Source of the DNA: Ferruginibacter sp.
GTDB lineage: Bacteria; Bacteroidota; Bacteroidia; Chitinophagales; Chitinophagaceae
Length of the DNA: 64,000 nucleotides
NCBI GenBank assembly: GCA_017983695.1
Contig: JAGOAX010000001.1
Coordinates: forward strand, 1 to 64,000
Reading direction: 5' to 3'
Part shown: in pieces, positions 50,298 through 60,416 of the stretch
How the letters are laid out: each line of letters begins with the position of its first letter
How positions within the stretch are numbered: the first letter of the stretch is position 1
The notes under the pieces: generated by a model
What the model was told of the DNA's origin: nothing
Databases searched by the model: none
Seen by the model: only the letters and a program-made list of their open reading frames with translations
Made by a program: the position numbers and the translations under genes

Positions 50298-52328
50298 TTA
50301 CTTCTTCGGCTGCGTAGTCTCCTGCACACTTATCAACTCCACATCTTTAACCTGCGCCGGAAACCAAACCGTCATTTCTCCCTTGCCCCTGTTGGCCCAA
50401 CTGTAATACGGAATTGCAGTAAAGCTATGTTTTTGTGTGCTGATATTTTCATTCCCATTTATAATTACTGCCGGCACTTCAGCTTTTAATGTCATAATAC
50501 CATTTAATACATTGGGTTTGTATTCGCTGGTAAATGTAGTGTTTGCAGGAATGATGATGTTACTTGTTTTACCATTATTATCAGCCCACTCTGCACAATA
50601 CATTATGGGGCCACGCTGCAATGCTACTTTACCTATATCATTGGCTACTTTTTCATTGGCCACTACCCTTCTTACTTCCATTGGTAAATTTACTTCCACC
50701 ACATCATTCTTTTTCCATGCCCTGTTAATAGCAGCATATCCATTTTGTATGCTGTAGTCAACTACCTGCCCGTTCACTTTTATTTCAGGCTTTATCGACG
50801 AGTTGCTTTGGAATTTATACAGATCAGAGGGTATAGCAGTGTTATTAGCCCAGCCCGGAATTCTTACCAATAAATTAAATGTATTAGGTTTAGATGTATT
50901 GATGGTAAATTTTAAATTACCATCCCATGGATAATTATTTTGCTGAGCAATTTGCACCGCTTTATTATTCACTGTAAGATCAACGGTACTATTAATAAAA
51001 AGATTCACAAATAAATTATCTTCTTTTTGTGCATACATATACCCCGGCACCGAAGGAATTAAACGGGTTAAATTAGTCGGGCAGCAACTGCATTCAAACC
51101 ATCCCGATCTTGACCCTTCAAAATCTTTATGGCTAAAACTGTTACGTACTTCCATAGCATTAGTATAAAAAAATGATTTACCATCTAAACCAATACCAGA
51201 AATTAATCCGTTGTATAACATTTTTTCCAACACATCAATATATTTTGCATCACCATGCAATAAGAACATCCGGTAATTCCAATACACACCTGCAATGGCT
51301 GCACAGGTTTCGTTATATGCAGTGTTATTGGGTAATTCATAATTTTCGCCAAACCTTTCACCATCACCTCTTGCACCAAGCCCGCCCTGCACATATATTT
51401 TTTTTGTGACCACGTTCTCCCAAATCCTATCAATGGCCTTGGTTAAACTATCATCGCCGGTAAGTGCAGCAACATCTGCAACAGCAGCATATAAATAACC
51501 CGCCCTTACTGCATGGCCTACAGCTTCGTCTTCCTGTACTACAGGTTTTCTATCCTGCCAGTACGATCCGTTTTTCCAGCTGTCATTACTTTTAGGATCA
51601 TAGCCTTTATACTGCCCTCTTGCATTAATAAAAAACTTTGCCGTATTTAAATATTCCTGTTTACCGGTAATGCGGAATAATTTTACCAGTCCCATCTCTA
51701 CAATTTCGTGACCGGGTGCTACTGATTTTTTACCGGGGCCAAAAACAGAACAAACTAAATCAGCATTCTTTAAAGCGATGTCTAAAAAATTTCTTTTTTT
51801 AGTTGCCAGAAAATGTGCTGCGGCTGCTTCGTATAAATGGCCTGCATTGTATAATTCGTGGCTCAGTTCTCTTTCTTTTTCCCATCTTTCTTTACCAACC
51901 CAACTGCCAACATTTAAAGGGTCTATTGTTCGGGCAGTGTATAAATAACCATCAGGTTCCTGCGCTGCTTTAACAATTACAATTAAAGAATCTACATAGG
52001 CTTCCAGTTTTTTATCGGGATGAACTGCCAATGAAAAAGAAGCGCCTTCAATGGTTTTATAAATATCAGTATCATCAAAAGTATAAGTAGTGCAAAACTT
52101 GCCCTGCTTTTGTGCTGCCATTACAAAGTTTTTTACACGGCCTGTATTTTCGCAGCGTTCAAATGATGCAGGAATAGTAACTGTCCTGTTTGTTTCAATC
52201 CGGGGCAACCAAAATTTATCCGATAGTTTTACCTGCGTAAAATTTACTTCCTTAATGGCATAATCTTTCTGCTGTGCTACAGCAACAGCTGAAAAAATCA
52301 AACCTGCCGAAAAGAATATCTTAAACAT
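50298..52328 (-). CDS. GH127 beta-L-arabinofuranosidase
   Basis: 676 residues with a signal peptide (…AVAVAQ). Family GH127 (former DUF1680) removes beta-L-arabinofuranose from arabino-oligosaccharides. The zinc/cysteine active site is visible: ETC in AYNETCAAIAGVYWNYRM and FECSCCPTNLTRLIP (nucleophile Cys of the CC pair). It acts in the periplasm on side-chain arabinose and feeds araBAD. A galM-like gene follows upstream in transcription. Confidence 0.92.
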   Translation of the reverse strand: MFKIFFSAGLIFSAVAVAQQKDYAIKEVNFTQVKLSDKFWLPRIETNRTVTIPASFERCENTGRVKNFVMAAQKQGKFCTTYTFDDTDIYKTIEGASFSLAVHPDKKLEAYVDSLIVIVKAAQEPDGYLYTARTIDPLNVGSWVGKERWEKERELSHELYNAGHLYEAAAAHFLATKKRNFLDIALKNADLVCSVFGPGKKSVAPGHEIVEMGLVKLFRITGKQEYLNTAKFFINARGQYKGYDPKSNDSWKNGSYWQDRKPVVQEDEAVGHAVRAGYLYAAVADVAALTGDDSLTKAIDRIWENVVTKKIYVQGGLGARGDGERFGENYELPNNTAYNETCAAIAGVYWNYRMFLLHGDAKYIDVLEKMLYNGLISGIGLDGKSFFYTNAMEVRNSFSHKDFEGSRSGWFECSCCPTNLTRLIPSVPGYMYAQKEDNLFVNLFINSTVDLTVNNKAVQIAQQNNYPWDGNLKFTINTSKPNTFNLLVRIPGWANNTAIPSDLYKFQSNSSIKPEIKVNGQVVDYSIQNGYAAINRAWKKNDVVEVNLPMEVRRVVANEKVANDIGKVALQRGPIMYCAEWADNNGKTSNIIIPANTTFTSEYKPNVLNGIMTLKAEVPAVIINGNENISTQKHSFTAIPYYSWANRGKGEMTVWFPAQVKDVELISVQETTQPKK

Positions 52329-52348
52329 AGTTAACCGTTTTAATAATA

Positions 52349-53482
52349 CTATTTAACTGAGAATTTATACAATGACGTATGCGTATATTTTTCTCCCGGC
52401 TTTAAAATGGTATTGGGGAATGTTGGTTGATTTGGACTATCAGGAAAATGTTGTGTTTCCAAACAAAGCGCTGCATGCTTTACATATTTTTGCCCACCCT
52501 TAGTATTGGTTAATGTACCATCTAGAAAATTACCGCTGTAAAATTGTATACCCGGTTCGGTTGTATATACTTCCATTAAACGGCCGCTACCTGCATGGTA
52601 TAAGGTACCAATACTTTCTAATGCATTACCTGTTTTATTTAATACCCAGTTGTGATCGTAACCACCTTTTACAGAATCAATTTCTTTACCAATTTTTTTT
52701 GCTGTTGTAAAATCCATTGGCGTGCCATTTACAGCAGGCAATTTTCCTGTAGGAATTAAAACAGAATCCACTTCAGTAAATTTATCAGCTTTCAACATTA
52801 ACTCATGATCCAGAATAGTAGAATCTTTTCCTGCTGATAAATTGAAATAAGCATGATTAGTTAAATTAACCGGGGTTGCTTTATCAGTTGTTGCAGCATA
52901 ATCAATCTTCAATCCATTGTCTGCAGTTAAAGTATAAATTACTTCTATCGTTAAATTTCCCGGGTAACCTTCTTCCCCATCTTTACTCAGGTAAGTTAAT
53001 TTTATACTGCTGTCCCCTGGTTGTTTTTCTGCCTTCCACATTACTTTATCATAGCCTTTAAGGCCGCCGTGTAATGCCTGGCCGTTGTTATAAGCTGCCA
53101 GTGTATATGTTGCGCCATCTAAAGTAAATTTTCCTTTTGCAATACGATTGCCATAGCGGCCAATCAATGCGCCAAAGAACGGATTACCTTTTTGAGTGAA
53201 GCCAGCAATAGAATCAAATCCCAAAACCACATCACCAAAATTCCCTGCTTTATCTTTTGTCAAGATTTTTGTAACAGTACCACCGTAATTAATAATGCCC
53301 ACCTGCATTCCATTAGCATTGGTTAAAGTATACTCTGTAACGGCTTCGCCGTTGAATGTGCCGAATGGTTTTTCTGTAATACCCATTGTAGTAGTTGTAT
53401 TTGTTGTGGTGCTTTCTGTATTATTATTACAGGAGAATAAAAATACTGATGCTGCCAGCAGAAGTGATGATAATTGTTTCAT
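52349..53482 (-). CDS. galM: Aldose 1-epimerase, lipoprotein
   Basis: 377 residues with a lipobox (…SVFLFSC). Galactose mutarotase family: catalytic His in NLTNHAYFNLSAG, catalytic Glu in CLETQHFPDSPNQP, plus GRYGNRIAKGKF and YDHNW. It equilibrates sugar anomers in the periplasm, probably for released arabinose, xylose or galactose. Fits between GH127 and araD. Confidence 0.92.
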   Translation of the reverse strand: MKQLSSLLLAASVFLFSCNNNTESTTTNTTTTMGITEKPFGTFNGEAVTEYTLTNANGMQVGIINYGGTVTKILTKDKAGNFGDVVLGFDSIAGFTQKGNPFFGALIGRYGNRIAKGKFTLDGATYTLAAYNNGQALHGGLKGYDKVMWKAEKQPGDSSIKLTYLSKDGEEGYPGNLTIEVIYTLTADNGLKIDYAATTDKATPVNLTNHAYFNLSAGKDSTILDHELMLKADKFTEVDSVLIPTGKLPAVNGTPMDFTTAKKIGKEIDSVKGGYDHNWVLNKTGNALESIGTLYHAGSGRLMEVYTTEPGIQFYSGNFLDGTLTNTKGGQKYVKHAALCLETQHFPDSPNQPTFPNTILKPGEKYTHTSLYKFSVK

Positions 53483-53513
53483 AAATAGCTATCGTTTATT
53501 TTTTAAGATTTAA

Positions 53514-54215
53514 TTATTGGCCATAGTAAGAATCAGGCCCGTGTTTACGTTCAAAATGTTTCTGTATCAATGCATCTTTTAAACGTGGTGCATTAAAATT
53601 AATTTGTTCGGTCAACAAAGCCATTTGTGCGATGCATTCTAATACTGCACTATTGTGTACAGCTTTAGCAGCATTTTTTCCCCAGGTAAAAGGTGCATGA
53701 TTACCTACCAATACCATTTCCACTTCTTCGTATTTTAAATCATTTGCCTTAAAGCAATTCATAATCTGAAAACCGGTTTCATATTCATAATTGCCTTTGA
53801 TCATTTCATCATCCATGGGTGGTGCACATGGAATATCAACCGTGTTATAATCAGCATGTGTGGTACCGAAAATAGGAATATCTCTTTGCGACTGTGCCCA
53901 TGCTGTTGCATAAGTGGAATGTGTATGTACAATACCGCCGATCTTCTCCCAATGTTTGTACAACACCGCATGTGTCAGTGTATCAGACGATGGACGAAGA
54001 CCGCCTGCTACCGTCTTACCATCAAAATCTACGATCACCATTTTATCCGGTGTCAACTCTTCGTAGGCAACACCACTTGGTTTAATGGCAAAAACGCCCA
54101 GGCTTCTGTCTGCGGCGCTTACATTACCGAATGTAAAAAGTACTAAACCCAGTTTAGGTAATTGCATGTTAGCTTCGTAAGCCTCTTGCTGAATGTGTTG
54201 ATATTTATTACTCAT
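53514..54215 (-). CDS. araD: L-ribulose-5-phosphate 4-epimerase
   Basis: 233 residues from the ATG at 54215. The frame is open further up to 54248, but those codons (VSPPLGARGI) come from a palindromic repeat, so the later start is chosen. Class II aldolase/epimerase: zinc His in GIVHTHSTYATAWAQ, GTTHADY, KPSGVAYEEL and a late NHAPFTWG. Converts L-ribulose 5-phosphate to D-xylulose 5-phosphate. Confidence 0.95.
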   Translation of the reverse strand: MSNKYQHIQQEAYEANMQLPKLGLVLFTFGNVSAADRSLGVFAIKPSGVAYEELTPDKMVIVDFDGKTVAGGLRPSSDTLTHAVLYKHWEKIGGIVHTHSTYATAWAQSQRDIPIFGTTHADYNTVDIPCAPPMDDEMIKGNYEYETGFQIMNCFKANDLKYEEVEMVLVGNHAPFTWGKNAAKAVHNSAVLECIAQMALLTEQINFNAPRLKDALIQKHFERKHGPDSYYGQ

Positions 54216-54218
54216 GAT

Positions 54219-54246
54219 GCCCCTAGCCCCTAAAGGGGGACTAACC
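54219..54246. repeat. Palindromic element at the araD start
   Basis: TAGCCCC, TAAA, GGGGGACTA is a hairpin of seven to eight pairs in the araB-araD gap, 4 bases before the araD ATG. It shares CCTAAAGGGG with the element near 2.93 kb. Being transcribed at the ribosome-binding region, it may damp araD translation. Confidence 0.6.
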
Positions 54247-54257
54247 ATTTTTTATGA

Positions 54258-55901
54258 TTAATTATTTTCTATCTTCTTTCCTAAATCCAAATACATTTTA
54301 TAACGCTTTGCGTAATAATCCACTTTATCGCTTTGCGGCTCATAAGTTTTTTCAAAACCCTGCCCCATAGCATTCATGGCATCTTCAACTTTAGTGTAAA
54401 TACCGGCAGCAGTTGCGGCAAACATGGCGGCACCGTTGGCACAGGTTTGTTCGCTGCTGTGTATACGTATGGGCATGTTCAACACATTGGCCATAGTTTG
54501 CATTACATAAGTTGATTTTTTGGCCACACCACCCAATGCAATAATTCCCTTTACAGGAATGCCTTCGCTGATAAAACGCTCTACTATTGCTTTGCTGCCA
54601 AAGCAGGTGGCTTCTACCAAAGCTTTAAAAACCCTTGGTGCATCGCTGCCTAAATTAATATTGGCAATTACACCTTTTAATAATTGATTAGCATCGGGTG
54701 TTCTTCTGCCATTCATCCAATCAAGCGCTAATTCGTCTTTATCATTCAATTCTATTTTGGCTGCTTCTGATGCTAGTGTTGCAATTATTTTATCAGTAAT
54801 GCTTTCTTTCTCTTTTTCATCACTTACAAATTGATTCACCGGCCAGCTGATCAGATTTTTAAACCAGGCGTATGCATCGCCAAAAGCAGATTGCCCGGCT
54901 TCCATGCCAATCATGTTAGGAATTACGGATCCGTTGACCTGGCCGCAAATACCCTTTACCAAAGTGTCTTTTACTTCATCAATTGGTGCTACTAAAATAT
55001 CGCAGGTAGAAGTACCCATTACTTTACTTAAATAGTAAGGTTCAATTTGCCCGCCTACAGCCCCCATATGGCAATCGAATGCGCCGGCTCCAATCACAAC
55101 GTCGTTTGGCAGTCCCAGTTTTTGCGCCCATGCGGCACTGATAGTGCCTACAGATTGTGCAGACGTATAAGTATCAGTAAATAATTTTGCAGTAATCCCA
55201 TCCAGAACAGGATCAAGAGATTTAAAGAAATCATTAGGCGGCAAACCGCCAAACTCGGCAGCCCATAAAGCTTTATGCCCTGCGCTGCACACACCCCGTT
55301 TTAATTTTGCAGCATCATTGCCGCCTGTTAATAAAAAAGGAATCCAGTCGCAATGCTCAACAAAGGAGTGTATATTTTTTCTTATCGATTCGTCTTCTCT
55401 TAAAACGTGTAAAAGCTTTGCCCAAAACCATTCGCTGCTGTATATACCACCTACAAATTGTAAATAATTGACCGGAAATTTTGTTGCATGGGTATTGATC
55501 TCTTCTGCTTCTTTAGTGGCAGTATGATCTTTCCACAACACAAACATGGCATTGGGGTTTTCTTCGAAACCAGGCACCAGAGCCAGCGGTGTTCCCGTGG
55601 CATCAACTGCAATCGGGGTAGAACCGGTAGTATCTACTGAAATACCTCTTACATTTTTGGCAATATCACTACCTGCTTTTTGCAAACATGCTTTTATTGT
55701 AGTTTCCAACCCTTCTACATAATCTAAAGGGTGTTGGCGAAATTGATTTTTTATGGCATTGCAATATTTTCCTTCTTTCCACCTGGGATAATAAAAAACT
55801 GAAGAAGCAATTTCTTCGCCATCAACAGCACTTAATAAAACTGAACGAACCGAATCGGTTCCATAGTCAACACCTATTACATATTTATTTTCAGCAGCCA
55901 T
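54258..55901 (-). CDS. araB: Ribulokinase
   Basis: 547 residues, FGGY kinase family. The phosphate loop is GVDYGTDSVRSVLLSAVDGEEI at the N-terminus. VDTTGSTPIAVDATGTPLAL, GAGAFDCHMGAVGGQIEPYYLSKVMGTSTCDI and IALGGVAKKSTYVMQTMANVLN are typical of AraB. Phosphorylates L-ribulose. Between the HAD gene (10 bases) and araD. Confidence 0.95.
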   Translation of the reverse strand: MAAENKYVIGVDYGTDSVRSVLLSAVDGEEIASSVFYYPRWKEGKYCNAIKNQFRQHPLDYVEGLETTIKACLQKAGSDIAKNVRGISVDTTGSTPIAVDATGTPLALVPGFEENPNAMFVLWKDHTATKEAEEINTHATKFPVNYLQFVGGIYSSEWFWAKLLHVLREDESIRKNIHSFVEHCDWIPFLLTGGNDAAKLKRGVCSAGHKALWAAEFGGLPPNDFFKSLDPVLDGITAKLFTDTYTSAQSVGTISAAWAQKLGLPNDVVIGAGAFDCHMGAVGGQIEPYYLSKVMGTSTCDILVAPIDEVKDTLVKGICGQVNGSVIPNMIGMEAGQSAFGDAYAWFKNLISWPVNQFVSDEKEKESITDKIIATLASEAAKIELNDKDELALDWMNGRRTPDANQLLKGVIANINLGSDAPRVFKALVEATCFGSKAIVERFISEGIPVKGIIALGGVAKKSTYVMQTMANVLNMPIRIHSSEQTCANGAAMFAATAAGIYTKVEDAMNAMGQGFEKTYEPQSDKVDYYAKRYKMYLDLGKKIENN

Positions 55902-55911
55902 CGTTATAATT

Positions 55912-56568
55912 TTAACTTACCAGTTGATCAAATAAACCGCCATGGTAATTTTTTATAAAGCAAATAATATTATCGCTATCAAATTCTTCTTCGGTGTGCA
56001 TTGTGGTTATCACTACACATTTCATCCCTGCCCTTGCTGCAGCTTCCACTCCCTTTGGCGAATCTTCAAACACAATACAATCGGCAGGAAGTATATGTAG
56101 TTTTGCCGCACATTGTAAAAATGTATCCGGGTTAGGTTTACTTTCTGCCACATCATAAGCGCTAACCACGGCACCAAAATATTTTTGCAGCTTTAATCCA
56201 TCCACCACATAATTTATATTAAACGGTATAGCTGCCGACCCAATGGCCATTTTAATATTTGCATCGTAAGCTTTTTCTAAAAATTCATTCAGCCCTTCGA
56301 TCAATTTTAAGTGTGGCCTGAATGTTTCCTGGTAAGTAGCTTCCTTATCAAATATCATGGCTTTCATTTCTTCATCAGAAAATCTGCCGGGAAATATTCT
56401 TTCCAGCAGCTCTTCATTTTTTCCATAACACTGCAGTTTGGTTTCTTCTAAAGAAATGCCGGCGCCAAGCTTATTTAAAATTCCGTGCCATGCATCGATA
56501 TGATATTGCATATCATCAACCATCGTTCCATTCAGATCAAACAAAAAAGCTCTTCTTTTTACTGCCAT
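55912..56568 (-). CDS. HAD-family phosphatase/phosphomutase-like protein with DxN motif
   Basis: 218 residues, beta-phosphoglucomutase-like HAD subfamily. Motif I is FDLNGT with nucleophile D11; position 13 is Asn in place of the usual second Asp. Motif III region is ASAIPFNINYV-like, and motif IV is VFEDSPKGVEAAARAGM. The cap domain lies at about 15-90. Substrate unknown; placed between xylA (4 bases) and araB, so a sugar-phosphate is likely. Confidence 0.82.
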   Translation of the reverse strand: MAVKRRAFLFDLNGTMVDDMQYHIDAWHGILNKLGAGISLEETKLQCYGKNEELLERIFPGRFSDEEMKAMIFDKEATYQETFRPHLKLIEGLNEFLEKAYDANIKMAIGSAAIPFNINYVVDGLKLQKYFGAVVSAYDVAESKPNPDTFLQCAAKLHILPADCIVFEDSPKGVEAAARAGMKCVVITTMHTEEEFDSDNIICFIKNYHGGLFDQLVS

Positions 56569-56572
56569 ACAA

Positions 56573-57901
56573 TTAAATAAACCTGTTTATTATGTTCTCT
56601 AAATATTCCTGTCTGCCGCTTGTAACTGCAGGTTCGCCATTTGCAACTGCATAATTCCGCAGTTCTTCCAAAGTTAATTTGCCGGCTTCAAAGTCCTTTC
56701 CTGTACCGTTATTAAAGCTGGCATATCTTTCTGCACGGATGGCTTTATAATCAGATTTATTTAAAATATTATCTGCAATAACCAATGCCCTTGCAAAAGC
56801 ATCCATGCCACCAATATGAGCATAAAACAGATCTGCCGGATCGGTACTGTTGCGCCTGATCTTTGCATCAAAGTTTATACCGCCACCCTGTAAACCGCCA
56901 CCTTCAATAAATATCAGCATACATTCTGCCAGCTCATTCAGATTAGTTGGAAACTGATCGGTATCCCATCCATTTTGATTATCGCCACGGTTGGCATCCA
57001 TGCTGCCCAGCATACCATTATCAACACATACCTGCATCTCGTGTTGCATCGTATGGCCGGCAAGTGTGGCATGGTTTACTTCTAAATTAATTTTAAAATC
57101 TCCCAGCAAATCATACTGGCGTAAAAAACCAATTACTGTTTCGCTATCATAATCGTATTGATGTTTACTTGGCTCACAAGGTTTGGGCTCAATAAAGAAA
57201 GTGCCTTTAAAACCATTTGCCCGTGCATAATTTTTTGCTGCATGTAAAAAGTTAGCGAAGTGCTCTTTTTCTTTTTTCATGTTGGTGTTCAGTAAACTCA
57301 TGTAACCTTCACGGCCGCCCCAAAAAACATAGTTCTCGCCACCTAATTCAATAGTAGCATCCAATGCTCCTTTTACCTGTGCCGCTGCATGAGATAAAAC
57401 GTGAAAGTCGGGGTTTGTGGCAGCGCCATTCATGTAACGCCGGTTAGAAAAACAGTTGGCCGTACCCCACAATAATTTTATACCACTTGCTTTTTGTTTT
57501 TCTTTCAAATACGCCGTAGTTGTTTGTAAACGTTTTTCATTTTCTACCACATCATTGCCAAAATCCACCACATCCAGATCATGAAAACAATAATAAGGTG
57601 TACCCAGTTTACTCATGAATTCAAATGCTGCATCAGCTTTATCTTTTGCCCTTTCTATTGCATCTGTTTTTATATTCCATGGAAATAAATGGGTGGGCTC
57701 ACCAAACGGATCGGCACCACTGCCGCAGAAGCTATGCCAGTAAGCAGTTGCAAAGCGCAGCCATTCTTTCATAGTTTTTCCTGCCACCGTTCTATTTTCT
57801 TCGTACCAGCGAAATGCTAATGGGTTATCAGACTGAAGGCCTTCAAATTTTATTTGACCAATGCCTTTAAAAAACTCTTTGTCTCCTAAAATAACTGACA
57901 T
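56573..57901 (-). CDS. xylA: Xylose isomerase
   Basis: 442 residues, class II length. Catalytic pair H107/D110 in [13 protein letters not shown]; metal ligands in [58 protein letters not shown]. Converts D-xylose to D-xylulose (Mg2+/Mn2+). Downstream of xylB by 35 bases and followed by the HAD gene. Confidence 0.97.
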   Translation of the reverse strand: MSVILGDKEFFKGIGQIKFEGLQSDNPLAFRWYEENRTVAGKTMKEWLRFATAYWHSFCGSGADPFGEPTHLFPWNIKTDAIERAKDKADAAFEFMSKLGTPYYCFHDLDVVDFGNDVVENEKRLQTTTAYLKEKQKASGIKLLWGTANCFSNRRYMNGAATNPDFHVLSHAAAQVKGALDATIELGGENYVFWGGREGYMSLLNTNMKKEKEHFANFLHAAKNYARANGFKGTFFIEPKPCEPSKHQYDYDSETVIGFLRQYDLLGDFKINLEVNHATLAGHTMQHEMQVCVDNGMLGSMDANRGDNQNGWDTDQFPTNLNELAECMLIFIEGGGLQGGGINFDAKIRRNSTDPADLFYAHIGGMDAFARALVIADNILNKSDYKAIRAERYASFNNGTGKDFEAGKLTLEELRNYAVANGEPAVTSGRQEYLENIINRFI

Positions 57902-57936
57902 AATTAAATGGTTTAATAGTTTATTTGTTAATTAGT

Positions 57937-59409
57937 TTATTGGTTTTGCAAACCTTGTTTCCATTTGTTGTATAACTCATCATACAATTTTGCGTTAGAT
58001 GGTTCAATTAATTTTATTGGTTTAAAATTACCAAAGGCTTCTTTTGCAGAAGTATATATTCCTGCTCCTATGCCGGCACCTGTTGCAGCGCCAACACTTC
58101 CATCGCAATTGTATAATTCTACCGGAACATTGGTGGCATTCACAAAACTTTCGGCAAATACATCACTTAAAAACATGTTGGCTTTTCCGGCCCTTATCAC
58201 TTTTGGCTGAATGCCATTTGATTTCATAATATCCAGTCCGTAACGGAAAGCAAATGCAATACCTTCCTGCGCTGCTCTTACCAAATGCCCTGTAGTGTGA
58301 ATATTAAAATCGATATTTTGAATATCGCTGTTGAGTATCTTATTTTCAAACATTCTTTCTGCCCCATTACCAAAAGGTAATATCACTAGTCCATTACTGC
58401 CCGGCTCCACAGCTGCTGCTGCTGCATTCATTTGCTGGTAAGTAAAACTATTACCGGTGATATTTTTTATCCAACGGTTTAAGATACCTGTGCCATTGAT
58501 ACATAATAATACACCCAATCTTTTTTGTGTGGCCGTATGATTAACATGTGCAAAAGTATTTACCCTCGATTTTTTATCGTAAGCCAGTTCATCAATTACA
58601 CCATAAATAACACCGGATGTTCCTGCAGTTGCTGCTACTTCTCCAGGCTCCAGAACATTTAGCGATAAAGCGTTGTTAGGCTGATCCCCAGCCTTATAGG
58701 TTACTGCTACATCATTGCTTAAAGACAGAGTTGCTGCAATATCATTTTTTATTTTTCCATGAACTGTGAAAACATCTTTTATTTCTGGGATTATGGATTT
58801 ATCAAACCCATAATAATTAAACACATCATCTGATAACTGCTGCTGCTCAAAATCCCAGAAAATACCTTCGGATAAAGAAGAAATTGAAGTAGATATCTCA
58901 CCGGTAAGTTTCATGGCAATAAAATCGCCGGGTAACATTATTTTATCAATGCGGTTATAAATGTCCGGTTCGTTCTGTTTTACCCATGCTAATTTGCTGG
59001 CAGTAAAATTTCCGGGAGAATTAAGCAGGTGAGATAAACATTTTTCGTGACCAATAGTATCAAAAGCCTTGTTACCAATTTCAACTGCACGGCTGTCGCA
59101 CCAGATGATGCTGTTACGTAACACTTCTTGATCCTTATCTACCAACACCAAACCATGCATTTGATAACTTATGCCAATGGCTTTAATATCTGCAGGGTTA
59201 TATTTTTTTTGGTTGTTTGCTTTGATGATGGCCTGCTGTACATTCTGCCACCATTCTTCTGGCGATTGCTCAGCCCAGCCGGGGTGTACTGCAATAACGC
59301 TTGTCTCAATTTCGGGGTATTGTGCCGATGCCAGGATGTTGCCGTTCGCAGCGTCTGTTACAGATACTTTAATAGATGATGTTCCCAGGTCAATTCCTAA
59401 TAAAAGCAT
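57937..59409 (-). CDS. xylB: Xylulokinase
   Basis: 490 residues, FGGY family. It begins LLLGIDLGTSSIKVSVTD; MHGLVLVDKDQEVLRNSIIWCDSR, AGDQPNNALSLNVLEPGEVAATAGTSGVIYG and IRAGKANMFLSDVFAESF are XylB-type. Phosphorylates D-xylulose. First gene of the minus-strand operon, reading away from the AraC regulator. Confidence 0.95.
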   Translation of the reverse strand: MLLLGIDLGTSSIKVSVTDAANGNILASAQYPEIETSVIAVHPGWAEQSPEEWWQNVQQAIIKANNQKKYNPADIKAIGISYQMHGLVLVDKDQEVLRNSIIWCDSRAVEIGNKAFDTIGHEKCLSHLLNSPGNFTASKLAWVKQNEPDIYNRIDKIMLPGDFIAMKLTGEISTSISSLSEGIFWDFEQQQLSDDVFNYYGFDKSIIPEIKDVFTVHGKIKNDIAATLSLSNDVAVTYKAGDQPNNALSLNVLEPGEVAATAGTSGVIYGVIDELAYDKKSRVNTFAHVNHTATQKRLGVLLCINGTGILNRWIKNITGNSFTYQQMNAAAAAVEPGSNGLVILPFGNGAERMFENKILNSDIQNIDFNIHTTGHLVRAAQEGIAFAFRYGLDIMKSNGIQPKVIRAGKANMFLSDVFAESFVNATNVPVELYNCDGSVGAATGAGIGAGIYTSAKEAFGNFKPIKLIEPSNAKLYDELYNKWKQGLQNQ

Positions 59410-59563
59410 ACAGCATTTTTAAACTATAATTATACAACCGTTTCGAGCATCAAATTTGTATTTCTTTAGCTGTTTACACAACTGCTATTTTAGAAATAAA
59501 ATATGCTATCTTATCAAATTATAGTAATTTAACAGCTTTAAAATGATAATATAACGGCTTTTC
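59410..59563. promoter_or_regulatory. Divergent xylB/AraC-regulator control region
   Basis: 154 AT-rich bases hold the promoters of both the ten-gene pentose operon and the regulator. I see no exact TAnnTTTG pair at good spacing and no strong direct repeats, so the operator for the AraC-type protein cannot be placed by eye. Confidence 0.5.
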
Positions 59564-60412
59564 ATGAGGACACTCATCCAGAAAATACATATAGAAGAAC
59601 AGAATTCCTTTGCCTGCCGCAGGTACCGCACGCCGGATTTTGAGACCAGCTGGCACAAACATGAGGAATGTGAACTGATATTGATAACAGAAGGTAATGG
59701 CACAGCCATGATCGGTGACTATGTGGGAGAATATAAAACCGGCGATATTTATTTTATTGGCAGTGATATTCCGCACTCCTTTCGCAAACGGCACCATAAA
59801 ATGATTGGGGATGCTGTTGTAGCCCACTTTAAGAAAGATGTGTTTGGAGATACTTTTTTTTTATTGCCAGAAATAAAAAACATGTTTACGTTTTTAAATA
59901 AAAGCGATGCTATACAATTGGGTAATAAACTAAAAAAAGAAATTGCAGCGATACTGGTAGAGATGGAAAATGCAAAGGGCTATCAACGCATTAATTTATT
60001 ATTACAGGCTTTGCAAAAAATGAGTACCTCTGCAAACTTCAGCAGGCTTACACAGGATTTTTCTTCGCCTGATAACAATATTAATCCCGCTATTGAAAAA
60101 ATAATTGAATACTCTTTTAAACATTATTTAGAACCTGTTACGCTGCAGCAGGTGGCAACAATGGCCGAGATGAGCATTCCTACTTTTTGCAGGTTCTTTA
60201 AAAAAAATATCAAGAAAACTTATTTTAATTTTTTACAGGACTTGAGAATAAGCCATGCCTGTAAATTATTAACCAATACCACTAAACCGGTGATGGATTG
60301 CTGCTACGAAAGCGGGTATAACAGCTGGGCACATTTTAGTAAACAGTTTAAACAGATCAAACAAATTACCCCTTCGATGTACAGGAAGGAGTTTGTAGAT
60401 AAGAGAGAGTAA
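59564..60412 (+). CDS. AraC family transcriptional regulator
   Basis: 282 residues. N-terminal cupin-like sugar-binding domain (FETSWHKHEECELILITEGNGTAMIGDYVGEYKTGDIYFIGSDIPHSF, residues about 28-75). C-terminal double HTH (about 185-280): VTLQQVATMAEMSIPTFCRFFKKNIKKTYFNFLQDLRISHACKLL and CCYESGYNSWAHFSKQFKQIKQITPSMYRK. Divergent from xylB, so the likely pentose-responsive activator of the whole locus. Confidence 0.92.
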   Translation: MRTLIQKIHIEEQNSFACRRYRTPDFETSWHKHEECELILITEGNGTAMIGDYVGEYKTGDIYFIGSDIPHSFRKRHHKMIGDAVVAHFKKDVFGDTFFLLPEIKNMFTFLNKSDAIQLGNKLKKEIAAILVEMENAKGYQRINLLLQALQKMSTSANFSRLTQDFSSPDNNINPAIEKIIEYSFKHYLEPVTLQQVATMAEMSIPTFCRFFKKNIKKTYFNFLQDLRISHACKLLTNTTKPVMDCCYESGYNSWAHFSKQFKQIKQITPSMYRKEFVDKRE

Positions 60413-60416
60413 CCAT

